Assembly (NCBI RefSeq): GCF_003173715.1
Contig: NZ_CP029550.1
Span: 2,418,001-2,482,000, forward strand
DNA from: Methylobacterium durans
GTDB taxonomy: Bacteria > Pseudomonadota > Alphaproteobacteria > Rhizobiales > Beijerinckiaceae
DNA length: 64,000 nt
Direction: 5' to 3'
Shown: positions 8,710 through 17,972 of the stretch, piece by piece
Layout: every line of letters begins with the position of its first letter
How positions within the stretch are numbered: the first letter of the stretch is position 1
Program-made: the position numbers and the translations under genes
The notes under the pieces: model-generated
Database searches by the model: none
The model's input: the letters and a program-made list of their open reading frames with translations, nothing else
Told to the model about the DNA's origin: nothing

Positions 8710-8865
8710 ATGACCACGCGAAACGACAGCGAGCGGGCGGAGCGCCTCAAGGCCGCGCTGCGGGACAACCTGCGCCGGCGCAAGGCGCAGGGACGCGGGC
8801 GGACGGAGGGGCGCACGGATCCGGAGCCCGCGCCGAAGGACACGGGTCCGGATGCGCAGTCCTGA
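8710..8865 (+). CDS. Small basic conserved protein upstream of murA (51 aa)
   Basis: A 51-codon ORF beginning MTTRNDSERAERLKAALRDN and continuing LRRRKAQGRGR, ending in an acidic/Pro tail and TGA. The first 30 residues are predicted helical and strongly basic. Short proteins with a SERAxRLKxALRENLxRRK pattern occur next to murA in other Hyphomicrobiales (recalled, not searched), which supports it as real despite its size. A GAGG lies about 10 bases before the ATG. Function unknown; the basic helix could contact nucleic acid or an acidic partner. It precedes murA by 161 bp on the same strand. Confidence 0.6.
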   Translation: MTTRNDSERAERLKAALRDNLRRRKAQGRGRTEGRTDPEPAPKDTGPDAQS

Positions 8866-9026
8866 AGACGGCGCGGATCCTCGATCGAAACCGTCCCGAT
8901 TCCGCCAAAACTCGCCTATAGGGCCGTAACGCACGGGGCGCACGCACAACGCGGCACCCTTCAGGGGAATGACCGGCGCACGAGACGGAGCCCGAAGACG
9001 GGCCGCGGGCGCGCGAGAGGACTGGA

Positions 9027-10316
9027 ATGGACCGCATCCACATCACCGGCGGCACGCCGCTCAACGGCGTGATCCCGATCTCCGGCGCGAAGAACGCGGC
9101 CCTGCCCCTGATGATCGCGAGCCTCCTCACGGGCGAGACGCTGGAGCTCGTCAACGTGCCGCGCCTCGCCGACATCGCCTCGCTGTCGCGCATCCTCGGC
9201 AATCACGGCGTCGACCACATGGTGGTCGGCAAGCGGCCGGGGCAGACGACCGAGACGGGCCAGACCATCCGGCTGACCGCCTCGAACATCATCGACACCA
9301 CGGCCCCCTACGACCTCGTCTCCACCATGCGGGCGAGCTTCTGGGTGGTGGCGCCGCTGCTCGCCCGCTTCGGTGAGGCCAAGGTCTCGCTGCCGGGCGG
9401 CTGCGCCATCGGCACGCGTCCCGTCGACCTCCTGATCATGGCGCTGGAGAAGCTCGGCGCGCGGATCGAGATCGACGGCGGCTACGTCGTCGCCCGCACG
9501 AAGAACGGCCTGCGCGGCGGCGAGATCAGCTTCCCCAAGGTGACGGTCGGCGGCACGCACGTCGCCCTGATGGGAGCGGCCCTCGCCTACGGCACCACGG
9601 TGATCGAGAACGCGGCTCGCGAGCCGGAGGTCGTCGATCTCGCCGAGTGCCTGATCAAGATGGGCGCCCGGATCGAGGGCGCGGGCACGCCGCGCATCGT
9701 GGTCGAGGGCGTCTCACGCCTGCACGGCGCCCGTCACGAGGTGCTGCCCGACCGGATCGAGACCGGCACCTACGCCATGGCGGTGGCCATGGCGGGGGGA
9801 GACGTGACGCTGGAGGACACCCGCGCCGACCTCCTGCATTCGGCTCTCGACGTGCTGGCGACCACGGGCACGGAGGTCACCTCGACGGACAAGGGCATCC
9901 GCATCCGCCGCAACGGCGCGGGCATCGCCGCCGTCGACGTGACGACGGACCCCTTCCCCGGCTTCCCGACCGATCTCCAGGCCCAGTTCATGGCGCTGAT
10001 GACGCTGGCCAAGGGCCGCTCGCACATCCGCGAGACGATCTTCGAGAACCGCTTCATGCACGTGCAGGAACTGGCCCGCCTCGGCGCCAAGATCCGCCTC
10101 GAGGGCGATCTCGCCGTCGTCGAGGGCGTGGAGCGCCTCAAGGGCGCGCCGGTGATGGCCACCGATCTGCGCGCCTCCGTCTCCCTCGTCATCGCGGGGC
10201 TCGCAGCCGAGGGCGAGACCCAGATCAACCGGGTCTATCACCTCGACCGCGGCTTCGAGGCGCTGGAGGCCAAGCTCGGGCGCTGCGGAGCCGAGATCCG
10301 GCGCGTTCGGGCCTGA
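9027..10316 (+). CDS. murA: UDP-N-acetylglucosamine 1-carboxyvinyltransferase
   Basis: Catalyses the first committed step of peptidoglycan synthesis, transferring enolpyruvate from PEP to UDP-GlcNAc in the cytoplasm. The 429 residues match the normal family length. [12 protein letters not shown] near the N-terminus is the substrate-binding loop with the conserved Lys-Asn. The [13 protein letters not shown] segment at about residue 125 carries the catalytic cysteine, which is the fosfomycin target in this family. AGGACTGGA precedes the start. It begins the conserved block murA-DUF2948-hisD-UPF0262-phosphatase. Confidence 0.97.
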   Translation: MDRIHITGGTPLNGVIPISGAKNAALPLMIASLLTGETLELVNVPRLADIASLSRILGNHGVDHMVVGKRPGQTTETGQTIRLTASNIIDTTAPYDLVSTMRASFWVVAPLLARFGEAKVSLPGGCAIGTRPVDLLIMALEKLGARIEIDGGYVVARTKNGLRGGEISFPKVTVGGTHVALMGAALAYGTTVIENAAREPEVVDLAECLIKMGARIEGAGTPRIVVEGVSRLHGARHEVLPDRIETGTYAMAVAMAGGDVTLEDTRADLLHSALDVLATTGTEVTSTDKGIRIRRNGAGIAAVDVTTDPFPGFPTDLQAQFMALMTLAKGRSHIRETIFENRFMHVQELARLGAKIRLEGDLAVVEGVERLKGAPVMATDLRASVSLVIAGLAAEGETQINRVYHLDRGFEALEAKLGRCGAEIRRVRA

Positions 10317-10413
10317 CACGCGGCGGTTGCCGGACGGGGGGCGCGCCGCTACCTACCGGCCGGACCCCGTCCCATGCGCGAGCCCTTCGCGCCGAGAGTA
10401 TCGCAGCCGCGCC

Positions 10414-10875
10414 ATGGAGCTTCTCAAGCTCGCCGCCCTCGACGCCGAGGATCTCACCGTCATCTCGGCCCATCTGCAGGACGCGATCCTGCGGGCGGGC
10501 GACCTGACCTATCTCGCCGCCGAGCATCGCTTCGTCCTCGTCGTGCGCCGCTTCGACTGGTCGGCCGCCGCGGGCGAGCCGCCGCGCCGCCGCCTCGCGG
10601 GGGTGCATTTCGAGCGGGTGCTCGGCGTGCGCACCCGCGGCATCGCGCCGGGCCAGGATTCGGACGCGGCCCTGAGCCTGCTCGCCGTCACCTTCGAGCC
10701 CGGCGACGCGCCCTCCGGCACCGTCACCCTGGTCTTCTCCGGCGGCGCCGCCATCCGCCTCGACGTCGAGTGCGTCGAGGTCCGCATGAAGGATCTCGGG
10801 CCCGTCTGGGAGGCGGAGGCGCGGCCGGCCCACAGTCCCGGCAGCGCACCCGTCCTCGACGCGCCGACGCCCTGA
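10414..10875 (+). CDS. DUF2948 family protein
   Basis: A 153-residue soluble protein of unknown function. MELLKLAALDAEDLTVISAH at the start, then LVVRRFDW and HFERVLGVRTRGI, match DUF2948, which typically lies between murA and hisD in alphaproteobacteria as it does here. The ATG at 10414 is chosen because the family begins there; an upstream ATG at 10327 would add a Pro/Arg-rich extension. Spacing to hisD is 35 bp, so co-transcription with murA and hisD is likely. Confidence 0.82.
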   Translation: MELLKLAALDAEDLTVISAHLQDAILRAGDLTYLAAEHRFVLVVRRFDWSAAAGEPPRRRLAGVHFERVLGVRTRGIAPGQDSDAALSLLAVTFEPGDAPSGTVTLVFSGGAAIRLDVECVEVRMKDLGPVWEAEARPAHSPGSAPVLDAPTP

Positions 10876-10910
10876 CGTCCCGATTCCACACCCGACTGGC
10901 CGAACGCCCG

Positions 10911-12206
10911 ATGATCCGCCTCGACAGCACCCATCCCGATTTCGCGCAGGATTTCGCGCGGCTCCTCACCGTCAAGCGCGAGATCTCGGAGGATGTCGAC
11001 GAGACCGTGCGCGGCATCATCGCGGGCGTGATCGCGGGCGGCGATGCGGCGCTCGTCGACTACACCCGCCGCTTCGACCGGCTCGGGGACGACTTCTCCG
11101 CCGCCCGCCTCGCGGTGACGGCCGCGGAGGTCGACGCGGCGCTCGACGCCTGCCCGGCCGAGGCCCTCGACGCGTTGAGGCTCGCCGCCGAGCGGATCGA
11201 GGCGTTCCATCGGGCGCAGGTGCCGGGCGACCACAGCGCCACCGACGCCCTCGGCGTCACCGCGGGCTGGCGCTGGACGGCCCTCGAATCGGTCGGCCTC
11301 TACGTGCCGGGCGGCACCGCGAGCTATCCCTCCTCGGTGCTGATGAACGCGATCCCGGCCCGCGTCGCCGGCGTGCCCCGCATCGTCATGGTGGTGCCGA
11401 CGCCGGACGGGCAGCTCAATCCCCTGGTTCTCGCCGCCGCCCGCATCTCGGGCGTCGACGAGATCTACCGCGTCGGCGGCGCGCAGGCCGTGGCGGCACT
11501 CGCCCACGGCACCGAGACGATCGCGCCGGTCGCCAAGATCGTCGGCCCCGGCAACGCCTGGGTCGCGGCGGCCAAGCGTCGGGTGTTCGGACAGGTCGGC
11601 ATCGACATGATCGCCGGTCCTTCCGAGGTGCTGATCCTGGCCGACGGCCACGCGAACCCGGACTGGATCGCCGCCGACCTCCTGGCGCAGGCCGAGCACG
11701 ACACCGCCGCCCAGGCGATCCTGATCACGGACAGCGCCGACCTCGCCGAGGCCGCCGAGGCCGCGGTCGAGCGGGCGCTGGCGACCCTGCCGCGGGCTGA
11801 GATCGCCCGGGCGAGCTGGCGCGACTACGGCGCCATCATCCGGGTGCGCAATTTCGACGAGGCGGTCCCCCTCGTCGACCGGCTGGCGCCGGAACACCTG
11901 GAGATCGAGACCGCGGACGCCGAAGCGCTCGCCGCCAAGGTGCGCAATGCCGGCGCGATCTTCCTCGGTTCGCACACGCCGGAGGCGATCGGCGACTATG
12001 TCGGCGGCCCGAACCACGTGCTGCCGACCGCCCGCTCGGCCCGGTTCTCCTCCGGCCTCGGCGTCCTCGACTTCATGAAGCGCACGACCATCCTGCGCTG
12101 CGACCCGCACGCCCTGCGGGCGATCGGGCCGGCCGCCATCGCCCTCGGACGCTCCGAGGGTCTGGAGGGGCATGCCCGCTCCGTCGCGATCCGCCTGAAC
12201 CTGTGA
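10911..12206 (+). CDS. hisD: Histidinol dehydrogenase
   Basis: Performs the last two oxidations of histidine synthesis (L-histidinol to histidinal to histidine), NAD- and zinc-dependent. The 431 residues match the family. Recognisable segments are [64 protein letters not shown], and [11 protein letters not shown], which contain the catalytic Glu/His and zinc ligands. The frame is open upstream to 10374, but [11 protein letters not shown] at 10911 is the family start. hisG, hisZ and hisS lie 26-31 kb away, so histidine genes are split. Confidence 0.96.
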   Translation: MIRLDSTHPDFAQDFARLLTVKREISEDVDETVRGIIAGVIAGGDAALVDYTRRFDRLGDDFSAARLAVTAAEVDAALDACPAEALDALRLAAERIEAFHRAQVPGDHSATDALGVTAGWRWTALESVGLYVPGGTASYPSSVLMNAIPARVAGVPRIVMVVPTPDGQLNPLVLAAARISGVDEIYRVGGAQAVAALAHGTETIAPVAKIVGPGNAWVAAAKRRVFGQVGIDMIAGPSEVLILADGHANPDWIAADLLAQAEHDTAAQAILITDSADLAEAAEAAVERALATLPRAEIARASWRDYGAIIRVRNFDEAVPLVDRLAPEHLEIETADAEALAAKVRNAGAIFLGSHTPEAIGDYVGGPNHVLPTARSARFSSGLGVLDFMKRTTILRCDPHALRAIGPAAIALGRSEGLEGHARSVAIRLNL

Positions 12207-12323
12207 TACCAGCGAGCGCGAGAACCGTGACGGCGGGATGATCGGCGTCCGGGCGGGGTCCTGGGTCCTCGGCGGACCGGGTCCTCGGCGGGAACGCCTC
12301 GGCACGGAGGGGGAAGCGTCCGC

Positions 12324-12815
12324 ATGGCCAGCGATGGGAAGGGGGCGAAGGGGTCGAACCGGCTGGCGGCCGTCGCCCTCGACGAGGGTTCGATCGGCCG
12401 CGGCAATCCCGACCAGGAGCACGAGCGCGCCATCGCGATCTTCGACATCTTGGAGGAGAACCATTTCGCGATCCCCGGCAAGGAGGGGCCCTACGCCCTG
12501 ACCCTTGGTCTCGTCGAGAACAAGCTCTCCTTCGCTATCGCGACGCCCGAGGGCGAGCCCGTCATCACCCACCTCCTCTCGCTGACCCCGTTCCGGCGGG
12601 TGATCCGCGATTACGAGATGATCTGCGAGAGCTATTACAACGCGATCCGCACCGCTTCGCCGACTCAGATCGAGGCGATCGACATGGGGCGGCGCGGCCT
12701 GCACAACGAGGCCTCCGAGACCCTCAAGCAGCGCCTCGACGGCAAGGTCGACCTCGACCACGACACGGCGCGCCGCCTCTTCACCCTCATCTTCGCCCTT
12801 CATTGGAAGGGCTGA
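12324..12815 (+). CDS. UPF0262 family protein
   Basis: A 163-residue protein of unknown function that follows hisD in many Hyphomicrobiales. Family features visible are [34 protein letters not shown], and [20 protein letters not shown]. No signal peptide or membrane segment is seen, so it is probably cytosolic. GGAGGGGGAAG lies upstream of the ATG. The 117-bp gap after hisD contains a direct repeat of GGGTCCTCGGCGG. Confidence 0.85.
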   Translation: MASDGKGAKGSNRLAAVALDEGSIGRGNPDQEHERAIAIFDILEENHFAIPGKEGPYALTLGLVENKLSFAIATPEGEPVITHLLSLTPFRRVIRDYEMICESYYNAIRTASPTQIEAIDMGRRGLHNEASETLKQRLDGKVDLDHDTARRLFTLIFALHWKG

Positions 12816-12881
12816 CCCGCGTGACGACGCCAGATCCGCGGCGAGACCCGCGCGTCCCCCGAGCTTGAGGCCGGACCCGCG

Positions 12882-13340
12882 ATGGACGGGATCGCGCCGA
12901 AGAAGAAACGGGTGCAATCCGCCCTGTTCATGTGCAATTACAACGCCGTGCGCTCGCTCGCGGCGGAGGCGATCGCACGCCATTACTTCGGCAAGTCGAT
13001 CTACATCCAGTCGGCGGGGGTGCGTTCCGGCGAGCCGGCCGACCCCTTCATGATCGCGGCTCTCGATGAGATCGGCATCGATGCCGCGCGCCACAGGCCG
13101 CGGACCCTCGAGCAGCTTGAGGAATGGGAGGGCCTGAACTTCGATCTCATCGTGACGCTCGCTCCGGAAGCCCATCACGCGGCCCTGGAGCTGACCCGGA
13201 CGCTGGCGGCAGATGTCGAGTACTGGCCGACGCCGGACCCGACGATCCTGCAGGAGGGCAGCCGCGAGCAGCGCCTCGACGGCTACCGCGACGTGCGCGA
13301 CGGCCTGATCTACCGAATCAAGAGCCGGCTGAAGGGATAG
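12882..13340 (+). CDS. Low-molecular-weight protein-tyrosine phosphatase family protein
   Basis: A 152-residue LMW-PTP/ArsC-like protein. The P-loop C-x5-R is present as FMCNYNAVRS at about residue 24, and a general-acid loop is likely at WPTPDPT near residue 112. The family includes phosphotyrosine phosphatases and thioredoxin-linked arsenate reductases; the asparagine-rich P-loop and neighbourhood match the LMW phosphatase that follows UPF0262 in Hyphomicrobiales. In related genomes infA and a maf gene usually come next, but here a convergent OpgC-like gene overlaps the last 23 bp. Confidence 0.85.
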   Translation: MDGIAPKKKRVQSALFMCNYNAVRSLAAEAIARHYFGKSIYIQSAGVRSGEPADPFMIAALDEIGIDAARHRPRTLEQLEEWEGLNFDLIVTLAPEAHHAALELTRTLAADVEYWPTPDPTILQEGSREQRLDGYRDVRDGLIYRIKSRLKG

Positions 13341-14499
13341 GATGCTCCGCGGGCCAGGGTGTTGCGAGGCGCCGCGGCCTCACTCCCTCGGCGGCGGCCA
13401 GCATCGCGAGGAGGCCGAGGCCGAGGAGGGCGGCCTCGGCGACGAGCCGCAAACCCGTTGCCGTTCCCCCCTCGGGGCGTAGCAGGTGCAGCACCTCGTT
13501 GCCGAAGAGCGCGCAGACGATTCCGGCGGCGAAGACGGGCAGCGAGCGTCGCCCGAGCCGGCAGAACAGGGAATCGGGCCGCGCCGTGCGTATCAGGCGC
13601 AAGAGCGGAGCTTGCGGCAGAGCGAGGACGAGGTAGGCGAGCGCGACGAGCTGGGCGATGCGCAACGGCGATTGATAGAGCTTGCTCGCACCCAGCCAGA
13701 ACAGATCATGCCGCCGGTCCGTCCAGGCCGCCACCTCGGGGACGAAGCGGACGAGAACGACGGAGAGAAGCAGGACGCCAGTGAGATAGAGGAGTGCGAG
13801 GCCCACCGCGAGGCGCGATGCGGGCAGCCGCACGCCCTGCCGGATCGCCGCACCGAGGGAGAGACCGAGGACGAACACGACGAGCCAGGGCAGGATCGGT
13901 AGGGTGAGCGGCTCGCCGCTCAGCCGGCAGGACACGATCAGGCCGAGATGCCCGGCAACGAGCCAGACGCAGGTGGCCGGCAGGAGAGGCAGCCACCAGC
14001 GGCGCGCCGCGAGCCAGACGAGGGGCGGCGCGAGCAGCATCAGCCCGGTGTAGAGGCGCAGGATCGCCGAGTATCCGATGCGGTGCTCGAAGGTGACGAG
14101 GCTCCAGACCGTCCTGAGCGTCAGGCCGTCGAAGCCTCCGACTTCCAGGACCTCACCTCGAAGGAGTTCGGCGTGCAACGCTTGCGAGCCGAATGCGGTG
14201 GCAAATCCCGCCGAGACCGAGATTGTCGCGACGAGTAACGCGACATAGACGAGATAGAGTTTCAGGGCGCGATGCCATAGAACTGCGACAAGCTGATCTG
14301 ATTTTCGTTCTGTCGCGAGCGATCCGTAGGCGAAAAAAACTGAAATCCCGGATAGCAGGACGAAAATGTCGGCGCTGTCGATGAAGCCGATGCCCGCGAT
14401 TGTCAGGGACGGCAGATCATGAAGACCAAGATGAGCCGTAAAAATACTGACCAGACAAATTCCTCGTATCGCATCGATGCTATTCAAACGATCCCGCAC
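13318..14499 (-). CDS. OpgC-like integral membrane acyltransferase-family protein
   Basis: A 393-residue protein with about ten hydrophobic helices. It begins MRDRLNSIDAIRGICLVSIF, and FVLLSGISVFFAYGS follows; both match the OpgC family (PF10129), whose founding member succinylates periplasmic glucans. The exact substrate is unknown. Its 3' end overlaps the phosphatase gene by 23 bp on the opposite strand. The 5' third and the sequence upstream are clearly AT-richer than the surroundings, so recent acquisition or unusual regulation is possible. Confidence 0.78.
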   Translation of the reverse strand: MRDRLNSIDAIRGICLVSIFTAHLGLHDLPSLTIAGIGFIDSADIFVLLSGISVFFAYGSLATERKSDQLVAVLWHRALKLYLVYVALLVATISVSAGFATAFGSQALHAELLRGEVLEVGGFDGLTLRTVWSLVTFEHRIGYSAILRLYTGLMLLAPPLVWLAARRWWLPLLPATCVWLVAGHLGLIVSCRLSGEPLTLPILPWLVVFVLGLSLGAAIRQGVRLPASRLAVGLALLYLTGVLLLSVVLVRFVPEVAAWTDRRHDLFWLGASKLYQSPLRIAQLVALAYLVLALPQAPLLRLIRTARPDSLFCRLGRRSLPVFAAGIVCALFGNEVLHLLRPEGGTATGLRLVAEAALLGLGLLAMLAAAEGVRPRRLATPWPAEHPIPSAGS

Positions 14500-14742
14500 C
14501 CGGAACTCCTTCTATTGGGAGAATGATTGCCGAATAGCTTGAATTTTGATCGGACGGATTCTATCCTCTGAGGTCATCTTTAAGCGCTGGAATCTTTCAA
14601 ATGGGTTTATGTTCAAGGTAGAAGATAGTTTCTCGTTCAATCCATAGCTGTGGGCGGGCGTCGGGTGTTCGGAGGCAGGCCTCACAGCCGACAGGTTTGC
14701 GGCCAGCTTTGGGAATGAGGTCTGCGAGGCTCGACTTCGCTC
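14500..14742. other. AT-rich intergenic segment upstream of the OpgC-like gene
   Basis: No gene was found. About 14500-14650 is visibly AT-rich (for example ATCTTTCAAATGGG and TTGAATTTTGATCGG) in a genome of about 70% G+C. It probably holds the OpgC promoter on the minus strand; it could also be a remnant of transferred DNA. No insertion-sequence ends or direct repeats were recognised. Confidence 0.4.
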
Positions 14743-15615
14743 TCACACGGGCGTGACGCGCCGGAGCGAGGTGATGGGCCCGTAGCTCTTTTCTCGGATT
14801 CGGGCGACAGCAACGGCGAGCGGCTCGACAGCCACCGCCATATGGTGGCCGTTCGCGTGGATCAGACGTTCGGCATCGAGCATCAGTCCGACATGGCCAC
14901 GCCAGAACACGAGATCGCCCCGGTGGAGGGAGCCGAGGTCTTCGAGGGGAAGCGGCCGGCCGAGGGCCCGCTCCTGCTGGTCGGCGTCCCGGGGGCAGGG
15001 CAGGCCGGCAAGTTCCAGCGCGAGCTGCACGAGGCCCGAGCAGTCGAGGCCGAGGCTGGTGCGGCCGCCCCAGAGATAGGGCGTCCCGACGAGTCGCTCG
15101 GCGGTCGCGGCAAAATCGGGCTCCCGCCAGGCGACCGACTCGCAATGGGGGGCGAAGACGAACGATTCTTCCGCGAGGCGCAGATAATCGCCCTCGCGCT
15201 CCAATGCGGCGAAGGCGGCGCCGAGGCCGAGATGGCCGCGATGCGGCCGCTTCAGGTCCGGCGCCGGGTAGAGGAAGGTGCGCAACGCCCGCACCCGATG
15301 GGTCGGCGGCGGCTCCGCCGGGCCGATCGCCTCGGCTGGCAGGTAGCCCACGTACCCGTCATGCACGAGCTGGACGTAGGCGAACCCGTCCTTCACCTCG
15401 TAGACGTTCACCGAATCGCCCATCACCGCCTCGGTGTCGATGCCCGAATCGGCGCGCGGCGCGCGGCGCAGGGGGGCTGAGGGGGCGCAGATCCGGCGTG
15501 GCACGCCTTCCACGTAGGCGGCGGCTTCCACGAGACCTCTCAGGGCGATGTCGGCGAGGTCGGGGCGGGCCGGGGTCAGTCGCGGATCGCGGTCGGCATG
15601 GGCCGTCTTCGTCAT
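14743..15615 (-). CDS. NlpC/P60 family cysteine peptidase with SH3-like domains
   Basis: A 290-residue putative peptidoglycan endopeptidase. The first half has SH3b-like repeats (GDSVNVYEVKDGFAYVQLV, then a second from about 110-160). The C-terminal NlpC/P60 domain has the catalytic Cys in LDCSGLVQLALELAG (about residue 218), a His in WRGHVGLML, and a further polar residue in HANGHH. Such enzymes cleave the peptide stem of murein, mainly D-Glu-diaminopimelate bonds. No classic signal peptide is visible, so it may act in the cytoplasm on recycled muropeptides or be exported by another route. Confidence 0.86.
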   Translation of the reverse strand: MTKTAHADRDPRLTPARPDLADIALRGLVEAAAYVEGVPRRICAPSAPLRRAPRADSGIDTEAVMGDSVNVYEVKDGFAYVQLVHDGYVGYLPAEAIGPAEPPPTHRVRALRTFLYPAPDLKRPHRGHLGLGAAFAALEREGDYLRLAEESFVFAPHCESVAWREPDFAATAERLVGTPYLWGGRTSLGLDCSGLVQLALELAGLPCPRDADQQERALGRPLPLEDLGSLHRGDLVFWRGHVGLMLDAERLIHANGHHMAVAVEPLAVAVARIREKSYGPITSLRRVTPV

Positions 15616-15850
15616 GGGCCCAGCCGTATCGCGGGCAAGCCCCGATCCGCAACCGCGTGCGCGGGATAGATCCGCGTGCCCGCGGCCTCGCGCCGCAGGC
15701 AGGACTCTTCGCGACCCAAGCTTATCCTATGCGTTGGCGCGGCGGCCGATCTGGAATGCATCCTGCTTGGCATCGGCCGTTGCGCTGCACGGGCGACAGA
15801 TCGTGCTCTGATGCAGTGCACAAATCAGCGCGATGGACTATGTTCGCGCC

Positions 15851-16216
15851 ATGACGACCGTGAGCCGTGCCGTGAAGAGACCCTCGAAATCCCAGGCCGA
15901 CCTGCCGCCGATTCGCGTGCGCCGGGAGCCGCCGACGATCGCCGAGGCGGTCTCCGCCGCGCAGGATCTCGCCGATGACGTGGATCAGCAGGTGGAGATC
16001 GCGGCCGGCCTGATCGGCCTGCCCCCGGACGAGATCCGGCCCCACGTGCTCGCGGCCGAGCGCAAGCCCGAGCCCCGTTACGACCGGGCGCCCGAGCGCC
16101 TGCTGAGCCCGGCGACGCCGTCCCGTGCGCCGCGAACCGTCATCGTGGAGCGCCGCACGCGGGCACCCGTGGTGGTGGAGCGGCGCGGCCGGCCGCCCTT
16201 CGACGGACGACGCTGA
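15851..16216 (+). CDS. Hypothetical basic proline-rich protein
   Basis: Function not recognised. The 121-residue product is rich in Arg, Pro, Ala and Val. A moderately conserved-looking middle part (PTIAEAVSAAQDLADDVDQQ, then VEIAAGLIGLPPDEIRPHV) is probably helical, and the C-terminal third is a basic tail with repeated VVERR/VIVERR units. No signal peptide. An ATG at 15833 is also in frame; 15851 avoids six unlikely residues. It is divergent from the NlpC gene and ends 4 bp from the convergent SDR stop. Confidence 0.6.
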   Translation: MTTVSRAVKRPSKSQADLPPIRVRREPPTIAEAVSAAQDLADDVDQQVEIAAGLIGLPPDEIRPHVLAAERKPEPRYDRAPERLLSPATPSRAPRTVIVERRTRAPVVVERRGRPPFDGRR

Positions 16217-16219
16217 CGC

Positions 16220-16906
16220 CTACCAGGCGAGCGTCTCGCCCCGGTAGTCGAGATAGGCGATGCCCTCGCGGCCGAGCCGGCCCTCGATGACCGAGACCAG
16301 GCCGGCGGCGCTCGTCTCGACATCGATATCCGCGTCTGCACCGCCCATCTCGGTGCGGACCCAGCCCGGATGCAGCACGAGGACGCCGAAGCCCGCCGCG
16401 CGGTGGCGGATCTCGAAGCTGCGGGCGTAGGTGTTGAGGGCGGCCTTGCTCGCCCGGTAGCTCTCCCAGCCGCCATCCTCGTTCAGTGCCACGCTGCCGA
16501 GGATCGAGCTCATCAGGGCCAGAATCCCACGGGGGTGCAGCGCATCGCTGAAGGTCTCCGCGAAGCGGATCGGGCTCACGGCATTCGTGAGGTACACCTG
16601 GGCCGCCACGGCGCGCGGGACGGAGTGGATCGGCTCGTGGGCCTGCGTGGCCACCCCCGCCACCACGAAGATGAGGTCGAAGGTCTGGGATCCCAGCCGC
16701 TCGCGGAGCGACCGGACGGCCCCGTCGTCGTCGATGTCGACGGTCTCGACGCGCACGGCATCCGAGGCGAGCGCGCCGAGGCCCGGCGAGGGCGAGCGCT
16801 GCGTCGCCGTCACGTGCCAGCCGCGCTCGGCGAAGGCCGCGGCGAGGCCGAGGCCGAGGCCGCGCGAGGCCCCGACGATGAGCGCGCTCTTCCGGTTCTC
16901 GGACAT
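16220..16906 (-). CDS. SDR family NAD(P)-dependent oxidoreductase
   Basis: A 228-residue short-chain dehydrogenase/reductase. The Rossmann motif ALIVGASRGLGLG is at residues 8-20, with the catalytic Tyr-x3-Lys in ESYRASKAALN and a Ser in SSILGSVAL. The C-terminal part (VLHPGWVRTEMGG) matches the C-factor/YciK-like SDR group. The substrate cannot be inferred. AGGAGA sits about 9 bases upstream of the ATG. It is separated by about 115 bp from the mgtC-like gene on the same strand. Confidence 0.88.
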   Translation of the reverse strand: MSENRKSALIVGASRGLGLGLAAAFAERGWHVTATQRSPSPGLGALASDAVRVETVDIDDDGAVRSLRERLGSQTFDLIFVVAGVATQAHEPIHSVPRAVAAQVYLTNAVSPIRFAETFSDALHPRGILALMSSILGSVALNEDGGWESYRASKAALNTYARSFEIRHRAAGFGVLVLHPGWVRTEMGGADADIDVETSAAGLVSVIEGRLGREGIAYLDYRGETLAW

Positions 16907-17022
16907 GATTCGGATCTCCTGACAGGACCGGCCCGGCCGCCGGCCCTAGGGTGGGGCAGGTTGGGCGCCGGCGGCCGCCGGACAGGCGGAGGCCGGCCGC
17001 GCGGTGCGGGCGCGCACGCGCC

Positions 17023-17739
17023 TCAATCCGCTGTCTGCACCGACCAGGTGGCGTGGCGGATGCCGGGCATCCGGGCAAGCGCCGCCGTGACCGCGTCGAG
17101 TTCCGCCGCCTCCACCGCCGTGGCGACGAGGGTGGCCACCACCTCGACCGCGTCCTCGCCGCGCTCCACGACCTCGATGCCGCCGACCGGGTAGCTCGCC
17201 GCCTCCAGCCGCTCGACGAGGAGGTCGCGGGCGGGGCCGGCCTCCTCGGGCGCCGTCGTCACCTGGACCTCGTAGGTCGCCTCCGTGGCGCTCTCGTCAA
17301 TCGGCGCCCGGTTGATGGTATTGACGAGGGGGCGCAGCAGCGTGTTGCCGGCAAGCACCGCCACGGTGACGAACAGAGCCTCCACGGGCAGGTCGGCCCC
17401 GGCGAAGGCGCCGACCGCGGCCGAGCACCAGAGGGTCGCGGCCGTGTTGAGGCCGCGCACGTTCATGCCCTCCTTCATGATCACGCCCGCGCCGAGGAAG
17501 CCGACGCCCGAGATCACGTAGGCCACCGTGCGGGTGCCGCCGGCCGCGCCCTCGAGCCGCATGCCGAGATCGACGAAGGCCGCCGCGCCCAGCGCCACGA
17601 GCACGTTCGTGCGCAGGCCCGCCGTGCGCTGCCGGTACTGCCGCTCCGCGCCGATCAGGGTGCCGAGGACGAAGGCGACGATCAGGCTGATCGCGGAGTT
17701 CAGGGATTCCGGGAGCGGCCCGGCGAGAAGTGCGCTCAT
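17023..17739 (-). CDS. MgtC/SapB family membrane protein
   Basis: A 238-residue inner-membrane protein. The N-terminal 140 residues hold four to five helices with the MgtC signature (IVAFVLGTLIGAERQYRQRT, LRTNVLVALGAAAFVDLG, GVGFLGAGVIMKEG, RGLNTAATLWCSAAVG). The C-terminal part is a soluble domain resembling the ACT-like tail of MgtC proteins. MgtC proteins affect magnesium homeostasis and F-ATPase or virulence in pathogens. The ATG at 17739, with GGAGA 4 to 8 bases upstream, is preferred over an upstream in-frame start at 17880. It is divergent from the moxR operon. Confidence 0.88.
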   Translation of the reverse strand: MSALLAGPLPESLNSAISLIVAFVLGTLIGAERQYRQRTAGLRTNVLVALGAAAFVDLGMRLEGAAGGTRTVAYVISGVGFLGAGVIMKEGMNVRGLNTAATLWCSAAVGAFAGADLPVEALFVTVAVLAGNTLLRPLVNTINRAPIDESATEATYEVQVTTAPEEAGPARDLLVERLEAASYPVGGIEVVERGEDAVEVVATLVATAVEAAELDAVTAALARMPGIRHATWSVQTAD

Positions 17740-17933
17740 CCGGTCTCCATGTCGGCGCCCCATGACGGAACCGTGACAGCGGGAAATCCGGTTGTCTCCC
17801 CGGGCAAATTGACCGGGGACGCCATTCGATTGCGCGCGGGATTGACGCCCGGGCCGCCCTGCGGGCACACCCTTCCGCAAGTCTTATGGGCCGCCTAAGA
17901 GCCCGTGGGGAGACGTGCAAGGAGAAGTTTCGG

Positions 17934-17972
17934 ATGCAGGTTCCGGTCCCTGCGGCGGGTGCGCTCTCATGA
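17934..17972 (+). CDS. 12-codon leader ORF ending on the moxR start codon
   Basis: ATG at 17934 follows an excellent Shine-Dalgarno AAGGAGAA (17919-17926) with 7 bases between them. It encodes MQVPVPAAGALS and stops at TGA 17970-17972, which overlaps the moxR ATG (17969-17971) as ATGA. moxR itself has no good ribosome-binding site, so translation of this leader could deliver ribosomes to moxR by re-initiation. The peptide has no obvious attenuation motif. A moxR start at GTG 17915 would make this frame irrelevant. Confidence 0.45.
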   Translation: MQVPVPAAGALS

